A DNA stretch of 49,958 bases, taken from the NCBI GenBank assembly GCA_910587335.1, contig CAJUMG010000010.1:25480-75437 (forward strand), in the 5' to 3' direction. The position numbers and the translations under genes were made by a program. The notes under the pieces were generated by a model. That model saw nothing but the letters and a program-made list of their open reading frames with translations. It was not told the DNA's origin and searched no databases. This DNA is from an uncultured Oscillospiraceae bacterium (GTDB lineage Bacteria > Bacillota > Clostridia > Oscillospirales > Ruminococcaceae). Shown here piece by piece: positions 17,097 through 23,595 of this stretch (the first letter of the stretch is position 1; each line of letters starts with the position of its first letter).

Positions 17097-17125
17097 ATTA
17101 TACATTATTGCGAATTAAAATGCAA
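17097..17125 (-). promoter_or_regulatory. Promoter of the DDAH-like gene
   Basis: On the minus strand TTGCAT (17120-17125) and a perfect TATAAT (17097-17102) are spaced by 17 bases, with TG before the -10. The 5' untranslated region is about 25 bases. On the plus side, 17130-17477 holds no gene; a TTGACA (17324-17329) with TAGGGT 17 bases on is a weak candidate promoter for exoA. Confidence 0.75.
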
Positions 17126-17477
17126 TAATTTCCCGAAAGTATCGAATAAATATTAAATTATTTCTGCATTTTTTCTAAAAATCCGGAGAAAAACAGATGC
17201 TTTTTCGCTTTTATACATGAATTATACAGTATCCGGAAAAGATTCTATCAAAGGGGCATTGAGACTGGCTGGACAAAAACAACAAAAATTCGGATAGGTA
17301 CAAGGACACCACTCGTTTACTTATTGACAAGCTGGTTCAGGAATGTTAGGGTAAAGAAAAAGTCCCGCCCTGATTTTGCTGCAAGCTAAGATCGGGTTAT
17401 ATCCCTGATAAAATTTTGGGGCATCCGCCGAAAAGGGAAAAGCGGGTAAAAACCAAGAGGAAAAAAGGAGCTGGCAA

Positions 17478-18248
17478 ATGAAGCTGATTTCATGGAATGT
17501 CAACGGGCTGCGCGCCTGTATGGGAAAAGGATTTTTGCATTTTTTTAAAGAGGCTGACGCGGATCTATTTTGCATTCAGGAAACAAAAATGCAGCCGGAA
17601 CAGCTGGAATTGGAGCTGGATGGCTACCATCAATACTGGTGCAGCGCACAAAAAAAGGGATATTCGGGAACGGCGCTGTTTTGCAAAGAGGAGCCGGTCA
17701 GCATTCGCTACGAATTGCCGCAGCCGGAGCATGGGGCAGAAGGCAGGGTTATCACCGCGGAGTTTGAGCGGTTTTACCTGGTGAACGTTTACACCCCCAA
17801 TTCCCAGCGTGGGCTGACGCGGCTAGATTATCGCATGGAATGGGAAGACGCTTTTTTGTCCTACGTCCGGGAGCTGGAGGAGAAAAAGCCGGTAGTCATC
17901 TGCGGGGACATGAATGTGGCTCACCGGGAAATCGACCTGAAAAATCCCAAGGCCAACGGCGGCAACGCGGGTTTTACCCCCCAGGAACGGGAAAAGATGT
18001 CCCGGCTGTTACAAGCGGGATATCTGGACAGCTTTCGCTATTTTTATCCGGAGGTTACAGGAGCATATTCCTGGTGGAGCTACATGTTCCACGCCCGGGA
18101 AAACAACGCGGGCTGGCGGATTGACTATTTTCTTGTATCCCAAAAGCTGGAGCCGTTTATGAAGGGGGCGGCAATCCATCATACGGTGATGGGCAGCGAC
18201 CACTGTCCGGTAGAGCTGGTATTAAAATGGCAAGGGGAAGAGGAATGA
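17478..18248 (+). CDS. exoA: Exodeoxyribonuclease III / AP endonuclease (ExoA type)
   Basis: A 256-residue EEP-family nuclease for base excision repair, cutting at abasic sites. Motifs: SWNVNGLRAC, FCIQETKMQ (metal-binding Glu), VYTPNSQRGLTRLDYR, CGDMNVAH, and GSDHCPVELVL (catalytic Asp/His). Its size fits the ExoA/XthA group. AAAAAGGAG precedes the ATG by 7 bases. Its stop overlaps the start of the following gene as ATGA, so both are likely translated together. Confidence 0.95.
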   Translation: MKLISWNVNGLRACMGKGFLHFFKEADADLFCIQETKMQPEQLELELDGYHQYWCSAQKKGYSGTALFCKEEPVSIRYELPQPEHGAEGRVITAEFERFYLVNVYTPNSQRGLTRLDYRMEWEDAFLSYVRELEEKKPVVICGDMNVAHREIDLKNPKANGGNAGFTPQEREKMSRLLQAGYLDSFRYFYPEVTGAYSWWSYMFHARENNAGWRIDYFLVSQKLEPFMKGAAIHHTVMGSDHCPVELVLKWQGEEE

Positions 18249-18985
18249 AGAAAAAAAGAACAAAGGCCAGCTCGGTCGGGGTTATAGGAGGAAAAGACGG
18301 GCCGACAGCCATCTTTTCCGTATCCAAAAGAGAATGGGAAAGAAGCAAAGCCGAGCAGGAGGCGTTTTTAGAGCGGGCAAAAAAGCTGGCGGTCCCGCAT
18401 GTCAAAAGCTTTGACGAAACGGTCCGGTACCTATGTGAAACCTATGGGGCGCGGCCCTGCGGTCTTTCCAAAGGGCAAAGACAAAGCGCCAAGGTGAACA
18501 TCATTTTGAACATGCATCCGGATTTGGTGGGGTGGGAGCCGTTCCCGGAGGATCCCACCGAAGAGCAGCTAATAGAATACAGAGAAAAGCAGGATAGCTG
18601 GTTAGAACAGGCGTTTGGTTATCCGGAAGAAAAGCTGGGGCTTATGATAGAAGGATACCGCATTCCGGAGGACACGGCCAACATTTTACGGGAGCGGGAC
18701 CAAAAGGAGAGCGTTCCCGGCCGAAAGGGCTTTTGGTCCCGGGTGGTCGGCGGCTGGGCCGGCTGGTGGACAGGGCGGCGTGGCAGCCAGAAGAAAGAGC
18801 CGCAGCAGCTGACGGTGGTGCTGGAGAGGACCCACCAATATCTTGTGGCAGACGGAGCGGGTGGCGGCGCGCTTTGCGATGATCTGGCGCGTTTTCAGGG
18901 CGTGAGCGAAAAGGACATCCGGGAAAAATCTCCGCGATTTGTCGCTTACGCTTATCTGATGAAAAAGGACGGCTTGTGGAAATAA
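18245..18985 (+). CDS. Unknown protein with an IGGxDGPTAIF motif
   Basis: A 246-residue soluble, charged protein. Residues about 10-22 read GVIGGKDGPTAIF, which strongly resembles the conserved loop in the beta subunit of sodium-pumping decarboxylases (GIIGGADGPTAIF), yet there are no membrane segments here, so it is not that subunit. The middle part is rich in acidic and aromatic residues (HPDLVGWEPFPEDPTEEQ), followed by a basic Gly/Trp stretch (VVGGWAGWWTGRRG). I do not recognise the rest. The ATG overlaps the exoA stop by four bases, with GGGGAAGAGGA just upstream. Confidence 0.75.
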   Translation: MKKKRTKASSVGVIGGKDGPTAIFSVSKREWERSKAEQEAFLERAKKLAVPHVKSFDETVRYLCETYGARPCGLSKGQRQSAKVNIILNMHPDLVGWEPFPEDPTEEQLIEYREKQDSWLEQAFGYPEEKLGLMIEGYRIPEDTANILRERDQKESVPGRKGFWSRVVGGWAGWWTGRRGSQKKEPQQLTVVLERTHQYLVADGAGGGALCDDLARFQGVSEKDIREKSPRFVAYAYLMKKDGLWK

Positions 18986-18987
18986 GC

Positions 18988-19017
18988 TTGCCAAGAGACG
19001 GTAGGGTCTGTTATACT
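18988..19017 (+). promoter_or_regulatory. Promoter of the first SIS-domain gene
   Basis: TTGCCA (18988-18993) and an extended -10 TGTTATACT (box 19012-19017) are separated by 18 bases. They start three bases after the preceding stop codon, and the transcript would begin about 42 bases before the SIS gene. A small hairpin (CCGCG/CGCGG) lies in that leader. Confidence 0.55.
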
Positions 19018-19065
19018 GATTCTGGAATTTTTTGGCCGCGCAAAATCGCGGAGAAAGGAATACAT

Positions 19066-20172
19066 ATGGGAAAAAATGCGGAATATATCCAAAGAGTAAT
19101 GGAATATGTACAGGAAAACGTACCGGTGACCAAAGCCATTTTGGCGGACCGCAAGGAGGTCTGCGGGACATTTTTAAAAAATGTACAGGGGAAGCGTTTT
19201 GAAAAGATCCTGCTGTTTGGCATTGGCAGCTCCTACAACGCGGGGCTGATGGTTAAGCCGCTGCTGGAATCCGCTTTGCAGATGGAGGTGCTGGTAGCAT
19301 CCCCCGCCATGTATGAGCAGCTGTGCCGCAGTCGCCGCTTTGACAGCGCTTTGCTCATTGCGGCCAGCCAATCGGGCAAAAGCGCCGCCACCATTGACGT
19401 AGTCAAGGAGCTAAAGGCCCAAGGCGCGTTTGTGGTTGGACTCACCGGCAATTTAGAATCGCCGCTGGCGTTGGAATCCTCCGCGGCGGTGGACATCCAC
19501 TGTGGAGAGGAAAAGTCCAGCGTTATGACCAAGGGCGTGTTGGCCACCGCCATGATGATGGCGGTGATCGGGCTGGAATACGGCTTAGCAAGCGGACGGA
19601 TGGCAGCTGGGGACTATGAAAAGATCATGGGGGATTTGGACCGGATTGCCGGGCAGATGCAAAAAAATTTGGATCTGGCGAAGGAATGGTGCGCCGCGAA
19701 TCTGGCGGACTGGAGCGAATATCGGTCCTTCTCACTGATTAGCAACGTTGATTCGACCGGCGTGACCTTAGAAATTGCCCTAAAGGTGATGGAAAGCATC
19801 TTTTTGCCATCCGATTCCTTCGAGGTAGAGGAATACCTACACGGGCCGCATCTGCTGCTTTCCCGCAAAGAAGCGGCGCTGCTCCAGCTGGATTCGGTCA
19901 GTGTGGATCATGAAAAGCTTTCCCGCATCCACGAATTTCTGCGGGAGAAAAACGCGCCCTCCTACCAGATCACCCAGGAAGGGGAAGCGGGATTTACCAA
20001 GGACAGTCTGCACATCCACAGTGTGAAAAACGGCCTCTTGGATTTTGCGGAGTTTTTGCCGGTTTTACAGGTATGGAGCATTAGTCTGTGGGAATATTTT
20101 GACCGGCATGATCTGGACAAATGCCAGATGCCCGGCGACCTTTCCGGCGCGTTATCCACAAAAGTCAAATAA
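19066..20172 (+). CDS. SIS-domain sugar phosphate isomerase/deaminase, GlmS C-terminal-like
   Basis: A 368-residue protein with two SIS (sugar isomerase) domains. Visible: LLFGIGSSYNAG and AASQSGKSAATID (phosphate-binding loops of domain 1), and EVEEYLHGPHLLL in domain 2, equivalent to the catalytic Glu-His-Gly-Pro segment of the GlmS isomerase domain. It lacks the glutaminase domain of GlmS, so it probably handles an amino-sugar or Amadori-type phosphate (for example a fructosamine phosphate) in catabolism. The substrate is inferred. GAGAAAGGA lies 8 bases before the ATG at 19066. It is followed by a GntR regulator and a second SIS enzyme. Confidence 0.85.
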   Translation: MGKNAEYIQRVMEYVQENVPVTKAILADRKEVCGTFLKNVQGKRFEKILLFGIGSSYNAGLMVKPLLESALQMEVLVASPAMYEQLCRSRRFDSALLIAASQSGKSAATIDVVKELKAQGAFVVGLTGNLESPLALESSAAVDIHCGEEKSSVMTKGVLATAMMMAVIGLEYGLASGRMAAGDYEKIMGDLDRIAGQMQKNLDLAKEWCAANLADWSEYRSFSLISNVDSTGVTLEIALKVMESIFLPSDSFEVEEYLHGPHLLLSRKEAALLQLDSVSVDHEKLSRIHEFLREKNAPSYQITQEGEAGFTKDSLHIHSVKNGLLDFAEFLPVLQVWSISLWEYFDRHDLDKCQMPGDLSGALSTKVK

Positions 20173-20177
20173 ATCGG

Positions 20178-20230
20178 TTTACAAGCGCGTGTGAATATGC
20201 TATGATGTGATAAGACATCATAGCATATTC
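20178..20230 (+). promoter_or_regulatory. GntR gene promoter with overlapping 16-bp inverted repeat (candidate operator)
   Basis: TTTACA (20178-20183) and TATGAT (20201-20206) are spaced by exactly 17 bases. The -10 box lies inside the left arm of a perfect 16-bp inverted repeat (20193-20208 with 20215-20230, core GAATATGCTATGATGT, 6-base spacer). Placement over the -10 and start site suggests an operator, perhaps for autoregulation by the GntR protein encoded 39 bases downstream. The repeat followed by TTGTTTTT could also terminate the upstream SIS gene; both roles are possible. Confidence 0.65.
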
Positions 20231-20268
20231 TTGTTTTTAGATAGATTATAGAAAGTGGGTGAAGAATC

Positions 20269-20982
20269 ATGGAGCTGTTACAGGACCATAATGAACCTTT
20301 ATATCTCCAGCTGAAGAAAATTCTTCGGACCTCAGTCGTAAACGGCGAATATGCCCCGGGACAGCAGATTCCCACCGAACAGGAGCTGATGAAGCAATAC
20401 AATGTCAGCCGCATTACCGTTCGCCGCGCCATTCAGGAGCTGATCAATGAAAAATATTTAATCAAAAGCCAGGGGAAGGGGACCTTTGTCAGTCAGACCA
20501 AACCGAGCCGGGAGCTGATCAAATTAAAAAGCTTTACAGAGGATTGCGAGGATAATCATTGGGTGGCAAAGTCCCAGGTTTTGTCCGTGACGCTGGACAA
20601 GGCCAATAAGCATGACGTGAACCGGCTGGGGGTGACAGAGGAGGATAAAGTGATTCACATTACCCGGCTGCGCTTTCGGGACGATGTACCGCTTTTGATC
20701 GAGCACTGCTATTATCCCTATCCCCAATACGAATTTTTAATGCGGCACAATCTCAGCGGGTCGGTCTATGCGATTTTAAAAGAGGAACTGGGGCTGGTTC
20801 CGGTTCGTTCGGAGAAAAGTGTGGAAATTGCATATGCAACGGCGGAACAGGCGCAGCTTTTGGGGATTAACAAAGGCGCGGCACTGTTTTTGATGCGCAC
20901 CGTCGTTTATGACGAGGAGGATAATCCGGTTCATCACAACATTGTATATCTGGATGGCGTGACCTATCGTTTTAGCTTTTAG
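20269..20982 (+). CDS. GntR-family transcriptional regulator, HutC/UTRA type
   Basis: A 237-residue regulator. The N-terminal winged helix (about 10-75) shows PLYLQLKKILRTSVVNGEY, GQQIPTEQELMKQYNVSR and TVRRAIQELINEKY with GKGTFV. The rest is a UTRA effector domain (about 90-235), typically binding a phosphorylated sugar or amino acid; it includes the LRFRDDVPLLIEHCYYP segment. By position it most likely responds to the substrate or product of the flanking SIS enzymes. The ATG is preceded by a GTGGGTG site. Confidence 0.93.
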   Translation: MELLQDHNEPLYLQLKKILRTSVVNGEYAPGQQIPTEQELMKQYNVSRITVRRAIQELINEKYLIKSQGKGTFVSQTKPSRELIKLKSFTEDCEDNHWVAKSQVLSVTLDKANKHDVNRLGVTEEDKVIHITRLRFRDDVPLLIEHCYYPYPQYEFLMRHNLSGSVYAILKEELGLVPVRSEKSVEIAYATAEQAQLLGINKGAALFLMRTVVYDEEDNPVHHNIVYLDGVTYRFSF

Positions 20983-21048
20983 CGTGGGTATATCGACGTT
21001 ATTTTTGCTCTTTTGCAAAGGGATTCGAAAAAATACACACATATCCTT

Positions 21049-21070
21049 GTGAAATTTTGACCAAATTCAC
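21049..21070 (+). terminator. Probable terminator after the GntR gene
   Basis: GTGAAATTT (21049-21057) pairs with AAATTCAC (21063-21070) with one bulged A, followed by GATTTTTGCATTT. It is modest but well placed between the regulator gene and the next promoter. Confidence 0.45.
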
Positions 21071-21087
21071 GATTTTTGCATTTGCTG

Positions 21088-21116
21088 TTTACAAATGCGA
21101 GTGGTTATGATAATAT
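21088..21116 (+). promoter_or_regulatory. Strong promoter of the FrlB-like gene
   Basis: TTTACA (21088-21093), a 17-base spacer and an extended -10 TGATAATAT (box 21111-21116) make one of the best promoters in the window. A 7-bp inverted repeat (GCATTTG 21078-21084 with CAAATGC 21092-21098) covers the -35 box and could be a regulator site. It differs from the repeat in front of the GntR gene. Confidence 0.7.
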
Positions 21117-21131
21117 GACGTTATAGGATAA

Positions 21132-21186
21132 CCATGGGATTTCCATATGCTTTTCCATGGCACCTATGAATATGGTGCAGTTTTTT
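21132..21186 (+). promoter_or_regulatory. Folded leader with possible attenuator before the FrlB-like gene
   Basis: Two CCATGG elements (21132-21137 and 21155-21160) can pair. Next, GCACC (21160-21164) can pair with GGTGC (21174-21178), followed by six T's (21181-21186), a short terminator-like hairpin. CCATAT (21143-21148) could instead pair with ATATGG (21170-21175), which would break that hairpin. This alternative pairing is by eye only. Confidence 0.35.
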
Positions 21187-21229
21187 CTGCGCCGGAAAAT
21201 TGCCTATTATTTATAAGGAGGAAATTCCA

Positions 21230-22192
21230 ATGGCTTGTTGTCCGAAATCCATTATTGCTGAAATCCTGAAAGCCAAAGGCGCTATCAAGAGCGTATACTT
21301 TGTTGCTTGCGGCGGTTCTTACGCCGGTCTGCATCCGGGTAAATATTTCCTGGAGAGCGAGAGCAAAGAACTGAAGGTTGATCATTACAGCTCCAATGAG
21401 TTTTGCCATGCTACCCCGAAATCTCTGGGCGAAAAATCTATCGTTATTACCCAGTCTTCTTCTGGTAACACCCCTGAGACTGTAAAGGCTGCTGAGATTG
21501 CCCGCAAAGCTGGCGCTGCTTCTATCGTTATCACCAATAAACCCGAGTCTCCTTTGGCTCAGAACGGTGACTATGTTCTGGTTCCTGAGAAAGGCTCTAC
21601 TGCGAACAGCGGTCAGGCTTATTCTTTGAAACTGGCGGTTGAGATTCTGAATCAGACCGAGGGTTATGAAAACTACGATGAAATGGCGAATGGTTTTGAC
21701 AGAATTGACAAAATCGTTGGAAACGCCACCCAGTTTATCGCTCCCAGAGCGGAAAAATGGGCAAAAATGTACAAAGACGAGAAGCTCATCTACACCATGG
21801 GTTCTGGTTCTGCGCACAGCGTAGCGTATTCCTTCGCGATCTGCCTGCTGATGGAGATGCAGTGGATCAACTCTTCCGCGATCCATTCCGGCGAGTATTT
21901 CCATGGCCCGTTTGAGATCACCGATCGTGAGACTCCTTTCATCGTGTTCATGAGCGAAGGCCGCACCCGTCCGCTGGATCAGAGAGCGCTGGACTTCCTG
22001 AAACAGTACGCTGAGAAACTGATGATCGTTGACGTGAAAGAGCTGGGCATCAACACCATTGATGACAAGGTTGTTGAGTTCTTCAACCCCCTGCTGCTCG
22101 TTCATGCGATCCGCGTTTTCGCGCAGAAGCTGTCTGAGGAGAGAAAACATCCGCTGACTGTTAGAAGATATATGTGGAAACTGGAGTACTAA
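21230..22192 (+). CDS. SIS-domain phosphosugar deglycase, FrlB-like
   Basis: A 320-residue protein with two SIS domains, close in layout to FrlB, which cleaves fructoselysine 6-phosphate to glucose 6-phosphate and lysine. Shared landmarks: SVYFVACGGSYAG, TQSSSGNTPETVKA, IYTMGSGSAHSVAYSFA, HSGEYFHGPFEIT (catalytic Glu/His region) and the C-terminal RRYMWKLEY. Actual substrate not proven; no Amadori kinase gene (FrlD type) is in view. AAGGAGG lies 8 bases upstream. Codons are strongly biased to GCT, GGT and GTT forms, unlike neighbours, pointing to high expression and matching its strong promoter. Confidence 0.85.
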   Translation: MACCPKSIIAEILKAKGAIKSVYFVACGGSYAGLHPGKYFLESESKELKVDHYSSNEFCHATPKSLGEKSIVITQSSSGNTPETVKAAEIARKAGAASIVITNKPESPLAQNGDYVLVPEKGSTANSGQAYSLKLAVEILNQTEGYENYDEMANGFDRIDKIVGNATQFIAPRAEKWAKMYKDEKLIYTMGSGSAHSVAYSFAICLLMEMQWINSSAIHSGEYFHGPFEITDRETPFIVFMSEGRTRPLDQRALDFLKQYAEKLMIVDVKELGINTIDDKVVEFFNPLLLVHAIRVFAQKLSEERKHPLTVRRYMWKLEY

Positions 22193-22228
22193 TTTTTGAT
22201 TTGTACGATACGTTTTACATAGCGCAAA

Positions 22229-22256
22229 AGAGAGGGGCAAAAGCCTCTCTCTTTTT
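22229..22256 (+). terminator. Terminator after the FrlB-like gene
   Basis: AGAGAGG (22229-22235) pairs with CCTCTCT (22244-22250), followed by CTTTTTG. It lies 37 bases past the stop codon and about 35 before proC. Confidence 0.75.
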
Positions 22257-22290
22257 GTTTAGGTCTATCTGAGAAATCAGGAGGGAAAAA

Positions 22291-23097
22291 ATGAACAAGA
22301 ATGTTGGCTTTATCGGCGCTGGAAATATGGCTGGCGCCATGATAAGCGGAGGATTACGGTCCAAAATCTTTTTTCCGGAGCATATATGGGTTTCTGCGCC
22401 CAGCATGACCCATCTGTCCTCCTTGCAGCGGGAATACGGCGTTCATATAACGCAGGACAACCGAGAAGCAGCCTCTCGGTGCGACATATTGATTTTGGCG
22501 GTAAAGCCCCATTTAATCGCTACCGTGATTGAGCAGATAAAGGATCAGATCAAGGCGGGTGCGATAGTCGTTTCGGTTGCGGCTGGTGTAACGTTGGCGG
22601 CGATGGAGGAAAGATTCAGCGGCACTGTCCATCTGGCGCGGGTCATGCCGAACACCCCTTGCATGGTGGGAGAGGGGATGTCCGCCGTATTTCCGGGGAG
22701 GTGGATTACGCCGGAGGAGACCGAGGAGGTTCGGGAAATATTTGCCGCTTTGGGGCGGGCGGAGGTACTGGATGAGCGGCTGATTGACGCGGTTGGAGCG
22801 GTTAGCGGATCCTCGCCAGCCTATGTGTTTTTGTTTATCGAGGCAATGGCGGACGCAGCGGTAAAAGGAGGGATGCCTCGGGCTCTGGCTTATCGGTTTG
22901 GGGCACAGGCTGTATTGGGAGCGGCCAAAATGGTGCTGGAGACTGGAATGCATCCCGGTGCGCTGAAAGATATGGTTTGTTCACCTGGCGGGACGACGAT
23001 TGAAGCGATAGAATCGCTGGAAAAAGAGGGGCTGCGCGGCGCTGTGCTGACCGCGATGGAAGCTTGTATGAAAAAATCGGCGGCAATGAGAGAATAA
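22291..23097 (+). CDS. proC: Pyrroline-5-carboxylate reductase
   Basis: A 268-residue NAD(P)H-dependent enzyme for the last step of proline synthesis. The N-terminal dinucleotide fold has VGFIGAGNMAGAMI; the middle has ILAVKPH and RVMPNTPCMVGEG; the C-terminal dimerisation part has AVSGSSPAYVFLFIEAM and the SPGGTTIEAI proline-binding segment. Length is typical. AGGAGG sits 8 bases before the ATG. It seems to stand alone; no proA or proB is nearby. Confidence 0.96.
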   Translation: MNKNVGFIGAGNMAGAMISGGLRSKIFFPEHIWVSAPSMTHLSSLQREYGVHITQDNREAASRCDILILAVKPHLIATVIEQIKDQIKAGAIVVSVAAGVTLAAMEERFSGTVHLARVMPNTPCMVGEGMSAVFPGRWITPEETEEVREIFAALGRAEVLDERLIDAVGAVSGSSPAYVFLFIEAMADAAVKGGMPRALAYRFGAQAVLGAAKMVLETGMHPGALKDMVCSPGGTTIEAIESLEKEGLRGAVLTAMEACMKKSAAMRE

Positions 23098-23155
23098 AGC
23101 CGGATTTTGATGAAAATGAACGGAAAAAACCGCAGTTTTGTTCCGGGAATATGAC

Positions 23156-23184
23156 TTGACAACCGGCTCAAAGTATGTTAACAT
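23156..23184 (+). promoter_or_regulatory. Promoter of the cold-shock gene
   Basis: TTGACA (23156-23161) with a 17-base spacer and extended -10 TGTTAACAT (box 23179-23184). The predicted start near 23191 leaves an about 117-base leader dominated by the hairpin at 23211-23267. Confidence 0.75.
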
Positions 23185-23210
23185 AAAGCCGTATTCTAAA
23201 GCACGACTGA

Positions 23211-23275
23211 ACTCGCATGTTAATGTAGGTCATTTGTTTGCCGAATGATTTACATTAACATGCGAGTTTTCTTTT
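23211..23275 (+). promoter_or_regulatory. 24-bp leader hairpin with T tract before csp
   Basis: A perfect 17-bp stem (23211-23227 with 23251-23267, core ACTCGCATGTTAATGTA) continues through two G-T pairs and five more pairs (TCATT/AATGA) to a 9-base loop, giving 24 continuous pairs. TTTTCTTTT follows directly. It has the form of an intrinsic terminator inside the leader of a cold-shock gene, suggesting attenuation or temperature-dependent folding. Confidence 0.75.
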
Positions 23276-23307
23276 GGAGTATAATTATTTTTGGGAGGTA
23301 TCTCATA

Positions 23308-23520
23308 ATGAATCAAGGTACAGTAAAATGGTTTAATGCGGACAAAGGGTTTGGCTTTATTTCCAATGATGACGGCGGTGAAGATGTATTCGTTCATTTT
23401 TCCGCAATCATGACCGAAGGTTTTAAAACCTTGAACGAGGGTCAGAAGGTCATTTTCGATATCGAAGCGGATCCGAAAAACAGCGGAAAGACCAGAGCGG
23501 TCAACGTTTGCCCGCAGTAA
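23308..23520 (+). CDS. csp: Cold-shock protein, CspA family
   Basis: A 70-residue single-stranded nucleic acid binding protein (one OB fold). RNA-binding motifs RNP1 (KGFGFI) and RNP2 (VFVHF) are present, after the usual GTVKWFNADKGFG start. GGGAGG lies 8 bases before the ATG at 23308; the frame further upstream is leader sequence. Such proteins melt mRNA structure at low temperature. The long leader hairpin hints at regulation through RNA folding. Confidence 0.95.
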   Translation: MNQGTVKWFNADKGFGFISNDDGGEDVFVHFSAIMTEGFKTLNEGQKVIFDIEADPKNSGKTRAVNVCPQ

Positions 23521-23533
23521 TAGCCACACAAGC

Positions 23534-23563
23534 AAAGGACCGGTCTAAAAAGACCGGTCCTTT
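23534..23563. terminator. Bidirectional terminator between csp and the AGCS gene
   Basis: A perfect 13-bp stem (23534-23546 with 23551-23563, core AAAGGACCGGTCT) with an AAAA loop and flanking A/T runs lies between two convergent genes and can serve both. Confidence 0.88.
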
Positions 23564-23595
23564 CTTATACGGAGAAATATACTTGGAAACGAATT

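Noticed and set aside
18245..18985. Sodium-pump decarboxylase beta subunit
   Set aside because: Only the short GGxDGPT motif matches; there are no membrane segments and the length is too short.
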